Below are positions 18,354 through 29,630 of a stretch of 64,000 bases of DNA, piece after piece. The notes beneath the pieces were generated by a model. That model ran no database searches and was not told where the DNA came from. It saw nothing but the letters and a program-made list of their open reading frames with translations. This stretch comes from Pseudomonadota bacterium. GTDB taxonomy: Bacteria; Pseudomonadota; Gammaproteobacteria; Xanthomonadales; Xanthomonadaceae. The position numbers and the translations under genes were made by a program. The stretch is taken from contig JAFECB010000004.1 of the NCBI GenBank assembly GCA_018242365.1, forward strand, positions 248,001 through 312,000, written 5' to 3'. The stretch's first letter is position 1; every line of letters starts with the position of its first letter.

Positions 18354-18749
18354 CTACGACTCGAATTCAGGCGGCTGGTCGCCCACCGTCCACAACCGTT
18401 CCAGCGCATAGAACTCGCGCACTCGCGGCAGCATCACATGGACGACGACATCGCCCAGGTCCACCAGCACCCATTCGGCCTCGCGCTCGCCTTCCACGCC
18501 GAGCGGCGCCACCCCGAGCTTTTTCGAGAACTGCACCACTTCTTCCGCCGATGCCTTGACGTGGCGAGTGGAGGTGCCCGAGGCAATCACCATGAAATCG
18601 CAGACGCTGCTCCTGCCGCGGACATCGATTTCCACCACATCCTTGGCCTTGAGTTCTGCAAGCCCGGCGTGCACGGCTTCCAGCAGGGCATCCACCGGCG
18701 GCGGCGGAACGGGAAGGGTCGGTTTGAGGACTTGGGCAGCAGTGGTCAA
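18354..18749 (-). CDS. rsfS: ribosome silencing factor
   Basis: 131-residue RsfS/Iojap protein, which binds ribosomal protein L14 and blocks 30S-50S joining under nutrient limitation. The family core is clear: DVVEIDVRGRSSVCDFMVIA, GTSTRHVKA and EWVLVDLGDVVVHVM. A Pro-rich N-terminus (PTLPVPPPP) precedes it. The most likely start is a TTG that overlaps the nadD stop as TTGA (18746-18749), implying translational coupling. Confidence 0.95.
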   Translation of the reverse strand: MTTAAQVLKPTLPVPPPPVDALLEAVHAGLAELKAKDVVEIDVRGRSSVCDFMVIASGTSTRHVKASAEEVVQFSKKLGVAPLGVEGEREAEWVLVDLGDVVVHVMLPRVREFYALERLWTVGDQPPEFES

Positions 18750-19450
18750 GGGCGAGCGCTCGATGGGGCTTCAGCCAGTATACCGGCGGAAACGCCGTAC
18801 AGGCCTTGTTCGAGGATATAGTCCGCCACCGCCGGCGGCACCCATTCAGGCCAGCCCGGATCGCCTGCCTCGATGCGCCGACGAAGCTGGCTGGACGATT
18901 CCGGGCGCAGCTCCGGCATCGGCAGCACACAGCAAGCTCCGGATGGCAGCGCGGCCAGCGCAGCCGGCGAGCACAAGCGTGGGGTGATCTCGGCGAGCAC
19001 TTCGGGGGCATCACGGCGCAAGCTGGCTGCATCCAGCGCGGCATCGGGACGCTCGACAATGACCATGTGGGCCAAGTCGAACAACCGCTTCCAGCGATAC
19101 CAGGTATGCAGCTGCCGCAAGGAATCCGCGCCGACCAGCCAGGCGATGGGCACTGCCTCGCCGAGCTCAACGCGCAGCGCAGTCAGGGTATCGACCGTGT
19201 AGGACGGCCCCGCGCGCAGCAACTCACGCCGATCCACCGCCAGCCCCGGTTCGCCCTCGATCGCCAGCTCCAGCATTCGCGCGCGTTGTTCCGCACTGGC
19301 ACAGGTGTCGGATTTGTGCGGCGGATCGCCTGCAGGCACCAGGAGCACACGCGCATCCAAGGCATCGCGGGCCGCACGCGCCACCGCCAGGTGACCGTTG
19401 TGCACGGGGTCGAAACTGCCGCCGTAGAACACCCGCAGCGGCGCGTTCAC
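18746..19450 (-). CDS. nadD: nicotinate-nucleotide adenylyltransferase
   Basis: 234-residue NadD, which adenylylates nicotinate mononucleotide to deamido-NAD in NAD synthesis. The nucleotidyltransferase signature GGSFDPVHNGHL lies near the N-terminus, the PPHK segment follows, and the C-terminal ATP-binding motif is PESSSQLRRRI (equivalent of the family's SSTxIR). The frame is open 22 codons further, but the GTG at 19450, which overlaps the holA stop as GTGA, places GGSFDPVH at the normal distance from the start. Confidence 0.95.
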   Translation of the reverse strand: MNAPLRVFYGGSFDPVHNGHLAVARAARDALDARVLLVPAGDPPHKSDTCASAEQRARMLELAIEGEPGLAVDRRELLRAGPSYTVDTLTALRVELGEAVPIAWLVGADSLRQLHTWYRWKRLFDLAHMVIVERPDAALDAASLRRDAPEVLAEITPRLCSPAALAALPSGACCVLPMPELRPESSSQLRRRIEAGDPGWPEWVPPAVADYILEQGLYGVSAGILAEAPSSARP

Positions 19451-20499
19451 GCCGCCAGCAGGCGCAATGCGCCCTTGTCCGCCACTGCCAGCAGCAGGCG
19501 TTCCAGTTGCAACCAAGCGTCAGGCGATTCCTGCCCGGCGCGCACCCGGCCCTTGGAAATGCGGTCCACCGCGCCGGCTTCGCGCAGCAGCCATTGCCAA
19601 CGCTCGGGCGCATGTCGCGCCAGTGCACGCTTGTAGGTGGCCTGCCGGGAATCCCAGATCCGCAGCGTCTTGCACTCGTCGGCAAAATTGCGCGCGCGTG
19701 ACAGCGCGATGACCGTGGTCAACTCCTTGACCACCATGCCCATCAGCGCGGGGATTGCTTCGCCCTCGGCACGCAGGCCGGCCACGATCCGCGACACCTG
19801 CGCGACCTCGCCGTTCAAGGCGGCGGCGGTCAGTCGGAATACATCGAAGCGCGCGGAATCGGCCACCAAGGCTTCCATCCGCTGCACGTCCAGCACGGCG
19901 CTCTCGCCCTGCAGCAACAGGGCCAACTTGTCGATCTCCTGCGCCGCCGCCAGCAGGTTGCCTTCCACACGCTGGGCGAAATAGGCGATGGCGTCATGAC
20001 TCGCCTTCAGGCCACGGCTGCGCATGCGCTGGGTGATCCAGCCCGGCAGCTCATGTGGCTTGATCGGCCAAATCGTGACCAGATGGCCGGCCTTGGCGAT
20101 GGCTTCGCTCCATTTGCCGGCGTGTGCCTTCGACCAATCCCCCGCCACCACCAGCAGGGTGACATCCGATGGCGGGGCAGCACAGAACGTCGCCAGGCAC
20201 TTGGCGCCCGCCTGCCCCGGCTTGCCGGTGGGCAAGCGCACCTCGATCAAGCGTTGGCTGGCAAACAGGCTGGGCGCGTGGATCGAGGCGTCGAGCGCAT
20301 CCCAATCGGCATCGCGGCCCTCCATGTCGTGGACCTCGCGCTCCGCGATACCCTGCGCGCGTGCCGCAGCACGCACCGCGTCCGCCGCTTCCAGCACCAG
20401 CAAGGCCTCGCTGCCCGCGATCAGATAGACCGGCCGCAAGGCTTCGGCCTGCAACTGCGTCGCAAATCGATCAGCGCTCAGTTCCACGACGCATGACAC
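19447..20499 (-). CDS. holA: DNA polymerase III subunit delta
   Basis: 350-residue delta subunit of the clamp loader, which opens the beta sliding clamp. The N-terminal AAA+-like domain (RPVYLIAGSEALLVLEAADAVR, with LIEVRLPTGKPG) and the C-terminal collar domain (DSRQATYKRALARH, RISKGR) match HolA. The apparent start is GTG at 20499; a second in-frame GTG lies at 20487. The gene lies between lptE and nadD as in E. coli and overlaps nadD by four bases. Confidence 0.95.
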   Translation of the reverse strand: MSCVVELSADRFATQLQAEALRPVYLIAGSEALLVLEAADAVRAAARAQGIAEREVHDMEGRDADWDALDASIHAPSLFASQRLIEVRLPTGKPGQAGAKCLATFCAAPPSDVTLLVVAGDWSKAHAGKWSEAIAKAGHLVTIWPIKPHELPGWITQRMRSRGLKASHDAIAYFAQRVEGNLLAAAQEIDKLALLLQGESAVLDVQRMEALVADSARFDVFRLTAAALNGEVAQVSRIVAGLRAEGEAIPALMGMVVKELTTVIALSRARNFADECKTLRIWDSRQATYKRALARHAPERWQWLLREAGAVDRISKGRVRAGQESPDAWLQLERLLLAVADKGALRLLAA

Positions 20500-20533
20500 C
20501 GAGGATCATGCCCGACACGCGCACCCGCGATGT

Positions 20534-21049
20534 TCACTGCACGACCTCCTCCTTGCTGGTCGTGACCGCGTCGACCCGGCGCAGGATGGCCCTCGCCATT
20601 TCCTTCTGCAATTCATCGACCAGCCGCTCGCGTTCGCTGAGCCTGCCGACCGAATCCAGTGCCGGCGTCAGATAGTCGCGCGACAGCTCGACCGCCTGCT
20701 GCGGCACCGCCACCCGGCCGTCGGCGCGGCGCAGGGTGAACACCACCGCATAGCGCACCATGTATTCCTGCGCGCGACCGAATGGGTCGTTGCTGATCGG
20801 CGTATCCGCCCAGTGCTCGGACACCACTTCGAGTGTGGCCACGTTATCGCCATCCGCCGCGGTCGCCGCCTGCGCACCCGCACGCCGCAGCCCGTCTGCC
20901 AACAGATCACCAAGCGGACTGGCGTGATCGGACGCCAGCACCCGCACCGGGCCGAGATGCTCCGGCAGGTTCAGCGCCCCGCGCAAATGGAAGCCGCAGC
21001 CGGTGAGCAAGGCGGCGATCAGGGCAACGACAGCGAGGCGTGGTTTCAT
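20534..21049 (-). CDS. lptE: LPS-assembly lipoprotein LptE
   Basis: 171-residue outer-membrane lipoprotein that plugs and assembles the LptD lipopolysaccharide translocon. The signal peptide ends in a lipobox LLTGC with the lipidated Cys18, directly followed by GFHLRGALNLPEHL, the family's characteristic GFxLRG start. It lies between leuS and holA, the conserved order. The C-terminus is charged (TTSKEEVVQ). Confidence 0.95.
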   Translation of the reverse strand: MKPRLAVVALIAALLTGCGFHLRGALNLPEHLGPVRVLASDHASPLGDLLADGLRRAGAQAATAADGDNVATLEVVSEHWADTPISNDPFGRAQEYMVRYAVVFTLRRADGRVAVPQQAVELSRDYLTPALDSVGRLSERERLVDELQKEMARAILRRVDAVTTSKEEVVQ

Positions 21050-21101
21050 CCGCGTAGTCTAGGGCAACATCGCGTCAGCGGAACACGCGTGGGCGGAGTC
21101 A

Positions 21102-21147
21102 TTACGCGGCATCCATGCCGCAGGGCGGGTCTTGACCCGCCGCGTAA
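21102..21147. repeat. nested palindromic element between leuS and lptE
   Basis: Two hairpins, gcggcat-cc-atgccgc (21106-21121) and gcgggtc-tt-gacccgc (21125-21140), sit inside an outer inverted repeat ttacgcggc/gccgcgtaa (21102-21110, 21139-21147). The outer pairing and the inner hairpins compete for the same bases. It lies five bases after the leuS stop and could act as a stabiliser or attenuator of the leuS-lptE transcript. Confidence 0.55.
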
Positions 21148-21151
21148 ATCC

Positions 21152-23899
<2,748 letters not shown>

Positions 23900-23996
23900 C
23901 TACGGGATCGAAGGATGACCGTGAAGCCTACCGCAGCGCAGCAAAACCCGCCATGATCGGCACGTTTCCCCTTCCGCACCCCATTCGGCATCGCCC

Positions 23997-24248
23997 ATGA
24001 CCCTGGAATGGCTCGGCTACGTCGCCGCCACCTGCACCACCCTGTCGTTCGTGCCGCAGGCGATCAAGACCATCCGCAGCCGCGACACCCACGGCATCTC
24101 ACTGTGGATGTACCTGATCTTCACCTTCGGCATCGTCTGCTGGTTCGGCTACGGCATCTTCCTGCACTCGTGGCCGATGATCGTCTCCAACGCCATTACG
24201 TTCCTGCTGGCGACGACAATTCTGGGGCTGAAGTTAAAGTATCGGTAA
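23997..24248 (+). CDS. SemiSWEET-family sugar transporter
   Basis: 83-residue three-helix membrane protein with the PQ-loop signature (SFVPQAIKTIRSRDTHGISL) of bacterial SemiSWEETs, which dimerise to move sugars across the inner membrane. Helices: about residues 4-22, 36-55 and 59-78, followed by a short basic tail. The last 53 bases overlap the 3' end of the opposing membrane-protein gene. Confidence 0.88.
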   Translation: MTLEWLGYVAATCTTLSFVPQAIKTIRSRDTHGISLWMYLIFTFGIVCWFGYGIFLHSWPMIVSNAITFLLATTILGLKLKYR

Positions 24249-24813
24249 GCGCACGCGCCGCCAGCAACCACCAGCAAAACCACAGTGCCAGCGCCAGACG
24301 CTGCTCGAACCCCACCCAGCCATCGACGGGGGCCAACACGCCAAATAACGGCAGCAGCACGGCCACCACCAGGCAGGTGGCAGCAAAGCCAATTCCGCGT
24401 CGTGCGGACAGTGCCAGCAGCAGGGCACCGGGAACGAAGGCGATCCACCACAGCGCCCACACCACCGCGTGCAAGCGGCTGGCCCCCGTATCCAGATGCT
24501 CCGGATCCAGCGGCAGCGCGCCTTGCAGCGCGAATGCCAACGCCGACAACTGCACCAGGGTCAGGCCGATGCGTGCGCCCCAACGCCCCTCGCGCAAGGC
24601 CGCGCCCAGACTCTGGCCCACCCATGCCAGAAAGAGGCCGGGCAGGACGAAGGCCGCGGCATTGAACAGCCACGCATCCGGCAAGCCTGTCGCTCCGCGC
24701 AAGGCCACGGGGTGCAGGCGGTGCGAATACTCGGGCAGGCCGACACCGGCCAGCGCCAGCGCCGTCGCGCATAGCGCGAATGCCACGGCAGCCAGCAGGA
24801 CCGGCTTTTTCAT
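24196..24813 (-). CDS. DUF998-like integral membrane protein
   Basis: 205 residues with about six hydrophobic helices (for example PVLLAAVAFALCATALALAG at the N-terminus, AAAFVLPGLFLAWVGQSL, LVVAVLLPLFGVLAPVDGW). Conserved-looking loops include a DPEHLDTGASRLHAVV segment containing Asp and His between helices. The overall plan resembles the DUF998 family of uncharacterised membrane proteins; that is my best guess. Start: ATG at 24813 is preferred over a TTG at 24819. It is convergent with, and overlaps, the SemiSWEET gene by 53 bases. Confidence 0.65.
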   Translation of the reverse strand: MKKPVLLAAVAFALCATALALAGVGLPEYSHRLHPVALRGATGLPDAWLFNAAAFVLPGLFLAWVGQSLGAALREGRWGARIGLTLVQLSALAFALQGALPLDPEHLDTGASRLHAVVWALWWIAFVPGALLLALSARRGIGFAATCLVVAVLLPLFGVLAPVDGWVGFEQRLALALWFCWWLLAARALTDTLTSAPELSSPAGT

Positions 24814-24868
24814 CGGCAAGTTCCAGTGAGGTGCGTTTGCAGGATTGTGCTACCTGCCAGAGAGATAT

Positions 24869-25087
24869 TCATCCCTGCTTGCTCCATTGAAAAACTTCCT
24901 CGATCCGTACTCCCAGCGCGTCCGCGATTCGAAACCCAAGCTCCAGAGATGGCGCGTAGCGTCCGGCTTCAAGCGCGATGATGGTTTGCCGGGTGACGCC
25001 GCAGGCGTCGGCCAGCGCCTGCTGGGTCATCTCGTCGCGTTCGAAGCGCAGGCGGCGGATCGCGTTGCTGACTTGTGTGCCGCTCAT
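24869..25087 (-). CDS. small XRE-family transcriptional regulator
   Basis: 72-residue helix-turn-helix protein: [40 protein letters not shown] is the Cro/C1-type motif (about residues 20-59), followed by the RIEEVFQW tail typical of the small YozG-like regulators. Its start overlaps the stop of the upstream membrane-protein gene as ATGA. Such minimal XRE proteins are usually co-transcribed with a membrane partner, as here, and probably repress their own operon. Confidence 0.9.
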   Translation of the reverse strand: MSGTQVSNAIRRLRFERDEMTQQALADACGVTRQTIIALEAGRYAPSLELGFRIADALGVRIEEVFQWSKQG

Positions 25088-25752
25088 GCGGCCGCCCGGC
25101 GGTCACGCCAATACAGGACCGCGGCCACCGCCTGGTCGAACCACAGGCCCCACAGCAGGGTCAGCATCAGCATCTGCGCGATGAACGGGTAGCTGAACTC
25201 GCGAAGGCGATCGGTATCGCTGAAGCCCAGCAGCAGGGCGATGCCGATGATGCAGGACGCCGTCGCCCAGCGGCCCCATTCGCCGGCGACGCGCTCGATC
25301 TGCAAATCACGCTCATCGGCCAGCACCTTGCCGGCCCAGCGCTGCTTCAAGACCTGCGCCAGCACCAGCCAGGCCACGAACAGGGTGCCGATGTGCTGGC
25401 CCACCTTGCCCGCTTCCGGGTTGTGGCTGATCGGCAGGTTTGGCCGGAACACGTCGGCATTGAGCAGGGAGGAGGCGATCACCGCGCCAACGAAGGCAAC
25501 CCCGATCCATGCCTGCCATTCGCCGGGTGCGATCCGGGTTTCGTCGTCGCTCGACGGAATCCGGTGCACGGCATCCACGCAGAACCAGACCGCGGCAACG
25601 AAGATCACCGAGCCAATCCACGCCATCGGCAAATCCGCCAGCAGAGGAAGGTCGCGGTAGCCGCCGCCAAAGAACATGGCCAGGCCCACGCCCGCCAGCA
25701 GCAGGCAGGCGATGAGTTGATTGCGCGGAGATAGCAGGCTCATGAATGTCAT
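25084..25752 (-). CDS. uncharacterised membrane protein paired with XRE regulator
   Basis: 222 residues with six predicted hydrophobic helices in three pairs (about 12-29, 40-60, 81-99, 121-138, 160-177, 188-212) and charged loops ([20 protein letters not shown]). I do not recognise a named family; it resembles the membrane proteins encoded beside YozG-like XRE regulators (DUF2178-type), of unknown job. Start: ATG at 25752 or three codons later at 25743. The gene is first in a two-gene unit whose upstream DNA carries a TGTAA palindrome. Confidence 0.6.
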   Translation of the reverse strand: MTFMSLLSPRNQLIACLLLAGVGLAMFFGGGYRDLPLLADLPMAWIGSVIFVAAVWFCVDAVHRIPSSDDETRIAPGEWQAWIGVAFVGAVIASSLLNADVFRPNLPISHNPEAGKVGQHIGTLFVAWLVLAQVLKQRWAGKVLADERDLQIERVAGEWGRWATASCIIGIALLLGFSDTDRLREFSYPFIAQMLMLTLLWGLWFDQAVAAVLYWRDRRAAA

Positions 25753-25767
25753 CCATAGCGGACTTGA

Positions 25768-25787
25768 TGTAATGTGTAATTTACATT
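25768..25787. promoter_or_regulatory. TGTAAT/TTACA palindrome, candidate XRE operator
   Basis: TGTAAT (25768-25773) is followed by the perfect palindrome TGTAA-T-TTACA (25775-25785). It is an AT-rich island in otherwise GC-rich DNA, 16-35 bases upstream of the membrane-protein start, where it would cover that gene's promoter. Location and symmetry suit the binding site of the XRE protein encoded in the same operon; this is inference. Confidence 0.5.
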
Positions 25788-25878
25788 GCGATCCTGTGAT
25801 GTCAAGTATTTTTCACATCACCTTGTGAATTCATCCGCGCGCCGCCATCTTTCGACCATCTCAGCTTCTGACAGCCCC

Positions 25879-26751
25879 ATGACCGACGCCGCCAACCCAC
25901 ATGTGTTCGACGCCACCGCCGCCCGCTTCGAGGACGAGGTGATCCGCAAATCGCTGGAAACCCCAGTGCTGGTGGATTTCTGGGCGACCTGGTGCGGGCC
26001 ATGCAAGACCCTCGGGCCGATCCTCGACAAGCTGGCCGCCGAGTACCACGGCGCGTTCGTGGTCGCCAAGGTCGATGTCGACAAGGAGCAGGAACTGGCG
26101 GCGGCGTTCCAGATCCGCTCGGTGCCGACGATGGTGGTGTTCAAGGACGGTCAGGTGCTGGGTGCCATCCCCGGCGCGCTACCCGAGGGTCAATTGCGCG
26201 AAATGCTGGCGCAGGTGGGCGTGCAGCCCGCCGAGCCCCCGGCTGAGGAGCTGGCACCCGAGGCCACCGCACCGGTGGACCCACATGCCGAGGTGCTGCG
26301 CCTGCGCAAGGTGATCGAGGCGGAACCCGACAAGGCGGAACTGCGACTCGATCTCGCCCTGGCCTTGCTGCAGATCGGTGCCACCGGCGAGGCGGAGCAG
26401 TTGCTCGACACCCTGCCCGCCAATCTCGCCACCGACGATCGCAGCGTCAAGGCACGGGCGCGACTGGGCTTTGCCGCGCTATTGCGCGACGCGCCGCCGG
26501 TCGAAGTGCTGGAGGCCGCGATTGCCGCCGATCCCGCCGACCTGCGCGCGCGCCATCTGCTTGGCGTACGCCAGCTGGTATCCGGCGATGCCGAGGCCGG
26601 GCTGGCCCAGTTCATGGAGATGCTGCGTCGCAATCGCGCCCATGAAGACGGCCTGGCACGCAGGTCGCTGATCGATGCCTTCCGCATTCTCGATGACGAG
26701 GCGCTGGTGACCCGCTACCGCCGGCAGATGTCGGCGCTACTGCTGTCATAA
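25879..26751 (+). CDS. cnoX: thioredoxin-TPR chaperedoxin, CnoX/YbbN-like
   Basis: 290 residues: a thioredoxin domain (to about residue 112) with the intact active site WCGPC (Cys39, Cys42) and cis-Pro in RSVPTMVVF, then a tetratricopeptide-type helical domain from about residue 130 (VLRLRKVIEAEPDKAELRLDLALALL). This is the CnoX/YbbN architecture, a holdase that hands substrates to GroEL. E. coli CnoX lacks a full CxxC, whereas this one keeps it, so it may also be redox active. The ATG at 25879 is used; an open stretch upstream is non-conserved. Divergent from the XRE operon. Confidence 0.85.
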   Translation: MTDAANPHVFDATAARFEDEVIRKSLETPVLVDFWATWCGPCKTLGPILDKLAAEYHGAFVVAKVDVDKEQELAAAFQIRSVPTMVVFKDGQVLGAIPGALPEGQLREMLAQVGVQPAEPPAEELAPEATAPVDPHAEVLRLRKVIEAEPDKAELRLDLALALLQIGATGEAEQLLDTLPANLATDDRSVKARARLGFAALLRDAPPVEVLEAAIAADPADLRARHLLGVRQLVSGDAEAGLAQFMEMLRRNRAHEDGLARRSLIDAFRILDDEALVTRYRRQMSALLLS

Positions 26752-26821
26752 CCCACCGGCGTTCACAGCGCGGCGCGTCCATCGTATCCTCGCGGCTGCA
26801 TTCCCCCTCAAGGTAGCGGCG

Positions 26822-28822
26822 TTGGCTACGCAGGATTTCCCGACGATCAATGGCTACACCCTGCTCCGAGTGATCGGCCAGGGCGGCATGTCCACCGTCT
26901 ACCTCGGCGAACAGAAATCGCTGGGGCGCAAGGTGGCGTTGAAGGTGATGCTGGCCGACGCATTGACGGATGAAGTCAGCCGCGCACGCTTCGAGAACGA
27001 AGCCCGCACCATCGCGCGACTCGAACACCCGCACATCGTCGGCATCCACGAGGTCGGGCGCAGCAATGACGGGCAGCCGTTCTATTCGATGTCCTGGCTG
27101 CCCCGTGGCCACCTCGGCCAACGCAAGCTGGTCGGCGAGCAAGCCAAGGTGGCCGCCATCCTGCGCGCACTGCTCGGTGCGCTCGATTACGCCCATGTGC
27201 GCGGCGTGGTCCATCGCGACGTCAAGGCCGAGAACGTCCTGTTCGACGAAGGTGATCGGCCGATGCTGGCGGATTTCGGCATCGCCCAGCAACGCGGCAG
27301 CAATCCGCGTCTGACCAGCGAACGCGTCGCCGTCGGCAGCACCGCCTACATGGCCCCCGAGCAGGCGCGCGGCAAGGAGGTGGATCGCCGCGCCGATCTC
27401 TACAGCATCGGTGTACTGACCTGGGAAATGCTGACCGGGCAATTGCCGTACAACGCCGGCGATGCGCTGTCGATGGCGGTCAAGCACGCACAGGAGCCGG
27501 TGCCGCGGCTGCCGTCCAGCCTGAAGCATTGGCAGCCCTTGATCGACCGTTCGATGGCGAAGAAGCCCGAGGACCGCTACGCCAGCGCCAACGACATGCT
27601 GGCCGCGCTGGATGCCATCGAACAACGCGCGGGCAAGGGCTTCGGCACCGTCAACATCGGCAGCATCCCCGCACCGACGGCAGCAACAGAAGACGCACCC
27701 GCCAAACCGGGCAAGGGACGCGGCATCGTGCTGGCCTTCGGTGTGCTCGCCCTGCTCGCCGCGGGGGCGTATTACGGATTGCAGCATTGGCGCGAGGCGC
27801 AGCCGACCATGGCTCCCGCGCAGGCGAATGCCGCGCCTGCGGCAGCCGCACCCGCGGCGGCACAAGCGCCTGACACGAACGCAGCCGCCGCCAGCGCGGT
27901 CGACAGCCTGCCCAGTCAAGGCATCGGCGCCTATCTGGCCAATGCGGACCAGCAATTGCGCGATGGCCAGCTGCTGCTGCCGGCCAACGCCAATGCCTGG
28001 GACAGCCTCGATGCCGCCTGGCGAATCAATCCCACCAATCCCATCGTCCAGCATCTGACCGCGCAGTTGTTTGATGCCCTGTCTGCCCTGTCCGAAAATG
28101 CCCTGCGCAGCGGTGACCTTGCCGCCGCGCGTGTCGCCTTCGAGCACGCCCGGACCTTGGACCAGCGCCGTGGCGGCACCGGCGTCGCCGTCACCCAGTT
28201 GCAGACGCGGCTCGACGCCATCGTCGATGCCCGCCTCGGTGCCTTGGTGACCAAGCCAGACCCGCAGGCTGCCACCGCACTGGTATCGGGAATCGGCTGG
28301 TTGAATCCCAGCCCGGCGCGCCAGAACGCGCTCAAGGCCAAGCTCGCCAAAATCGCGACCAACACCATCGATCCGCGGACGGGGCGCGTTGTTGCCAGCC
28401 CTGCGGCAACACCGGCGATGCCTGCACCCGCCAATCCCGCCAATCTCATCGTCGTCAGCCGCGCCGAGTACGCGCGCTTTGCCGCCGCCAGTGGCCGCCC
28501 CGCCGCCGATTGCGGGCGCAAACTGTTCGGCCGTCGCCCGCGCTGGGACACGGTGGGCAGCGATGCCGGCCCGGTCGCCTGCGTGTCCGCCGCTGACGCC
28601 CAAGCCTATGCCAGCTGGCGCAGCGCACAGGAACGCAAGCGCTATCGCCTGCCGAGCGCGGGCGAACTGCGCGCCCAGCCGCGCTCGCCGATTGCCGGCT
28701 GGCTGACCCTGTGCGCCGATGCCGGTTGCAGCCGACGCATGACCAGCGGCCGACCGCAACCGATGGACGCCTCCCACGGCTACGACGATGTCGGTATCCG
28801 GCTGGTGCGCGAGCACCGCTAA
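26822..28822 (+). CDS. transmembrane Ser/Thr protein kinase with FGE-like C-terminal domain
   Basis: 666 residues from a TTG start with aaggtag five bases before it. Residues 11-270 are a Hanks-type kinase with all key residues: Gly loop IGQGGMSTVYLG, Lys41 (VALKVM), HRD at 131-133 (VVHRDVKAEN), DFG at 151-153 and APE at 178-180. A single membrane helix (about 301-320) follows, then an Ala/Pro-rich linker and a helical region (about 365-530). The last 120 residues resemble the formylglycine-generating-enzyme/sulfatase-modifying fold (ISRAEYARFA-like start, AYASWRSAQERKRYRLPSAGE, GIRLV end). FGE catalytic cysteines are not evident, so the outer domain probably binds rather than modifies. Likely an inner-membrane sensor kinase. 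Confidence 0.88.
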   Translation: MATQDFPTINGYTLLRVIGQGGMSTVYLGEQKSLGRKVALKVMLADALTDEVSRARFENEARTIARLEHPHIVGIHEVGRSNDGQPFYSMSWLPRGHLGQRKLVGEQAKVAAILRALLGALDYAHVRGVVHRDVKAENVLFDEGDRPMLADFGIAQQRGSNPRLTSERVAVGSTAYMAPEQARGKEVDRRADLYSIGVLTWEMLTGQLPYNAGDALSMAVKHAQEPVPRLPSSLKHWQPLIDRSMAKKPEDRYASANDMLAALDAIEQRAGKGFGTVNIGSIPAPTAATEDAPAKPGKGRGIVLAFGVLALLAAGAYYGLQHWREAQPTMAPAQANAAPAAAAPAAAQAPDTNAAAASAVDSLPSQGIGAYLANADQQLRDGQLLLPANANAWDSLDAAWRINPTNPIVQHLTAQLFDALSALSENALRSGDLAAARVAFEHARTLDQRRGGTGVAVTQLQTRLDAIVDARLGALVTKPDPQAATALVSGIGWLNPSPARQNALKAKLAKIATNTIDPRTGRVVASPAATPAMPAPANPANLIVVSRAEYARFAAASGRPAADCGRKLFGRRPRWDTVGSDAGPVACVSAADAQAYASWRSAQERKRYRLPSAGELRAQPRSPIAGWLTLCADAGCSRRMTSGRPQPMDASHGYDDVGIRLVREHR

Positions 28823-28934
28823 GACGCGCGCGCACCGCCGACACGGGATTTTCACGGCGGACGCATGGGTACGCTGCATGTGTGCATGCCCGCGCGTTCC
28901 ACAATGCAGCGGGCCTAGCCCATAGAATGGGCAC

Positions 28935-29630
28935 ATGCCCGCCAACACCTCTTCGCCAGGTCAGCGCCTGCAACGTCTGTTCCTGACCGGCCTGCTGACC
29001 CTGCTGCCACTCTGGCTGACCTGGGTCGTGGTCAAGTTCGTGTTCGTCGCCCTGGGCGGGCTCAGCCAGCCCTTGGTCGAACCGACCCTGCAAAGCCTCG
29101 CCGCCGCCAGTCCACAAGCGCTGGGCTGGTTGCTCGAACCCTGGGTCAAAAGCGCGATTGCGCTGGCCGCGACCGTCGCCACCATCCTGCTGGTCGGTTG
29201 GTTGACCCATCGCGTAGTGGGCCAGCGCCTGCTTGGCTGGTTCGAGTCGTTGATTGCGCGCATCCCGCTGGCCAGCACCATCTACGGCAGCGCGCGCAAA
29301 TTGCTGGACATCCTGCAGACCAAGCCCGACGGCACCCAGCGGGTGGTCTTGATCGACTTCCCGCACAACCAGATGAAGACACTGGGCTTCGTCACTCGGG
29401 TCATGCGTGAGATAGGTACTGGCCGCGAACTGGCGGCGGTGTATGTGCCGACCACACCGAACCCGACCTCCGGTTACCTTGAAATCGTGCCGATGGAAAA
29501 AATCACGCCGACCGACTGGACCGTGGATCAGGCGATGGGCTTCATCATCAGCGGTGGCGCTGTCGCGCCGGATTCGATCCCGTTCTCGCCCCCCGCAAAC
29601 ACCGGCAACGACCATGCGCCTGCTGGATGA
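28935..29630 (+). CDS. DUF502 family membrane protein
   Basis: 231 residues with two long hydrophobic segments (about 16-41, LFLTGLLTLLPLWLTWVVVKF, and 71-90) and a cytosolic-type domain containing IPLASTIYGSARKLLDIL and PTTPNPTSGYLEIVP, the hallmarks of DUF502 (COG2928). The function of the family is not established. The 3' end overlaps the next gene by 17 bases, so the two are probably co-expressed. Confidence 0.85.
   Translation: MPANTSSPGQRLQRLFLTGLLTLLPLWLTWVVVKFVFVALGGLSQPLVEPTLQSLAAASPQALGWLLEPWVKSAIALAATVATILLVGWLTHRVVGQRLLGWFESLIARIPLASTIYGSARKLLDILQTKPDGTQRVVLIDFPHNQMKTLGFVTRVMREIGTGRELAAVYVPTTPNPTSGYLEIVPMEKITPTDWTVDQAMGFIISGGAVAPDSIPFSPPANTGNDHAPAG

Noticed and set aside
26612..28948. 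778-codon open frame antisense to the kinase gene
   Set aside because: No motif or signal; the kinase frame carries every catalytic residue.
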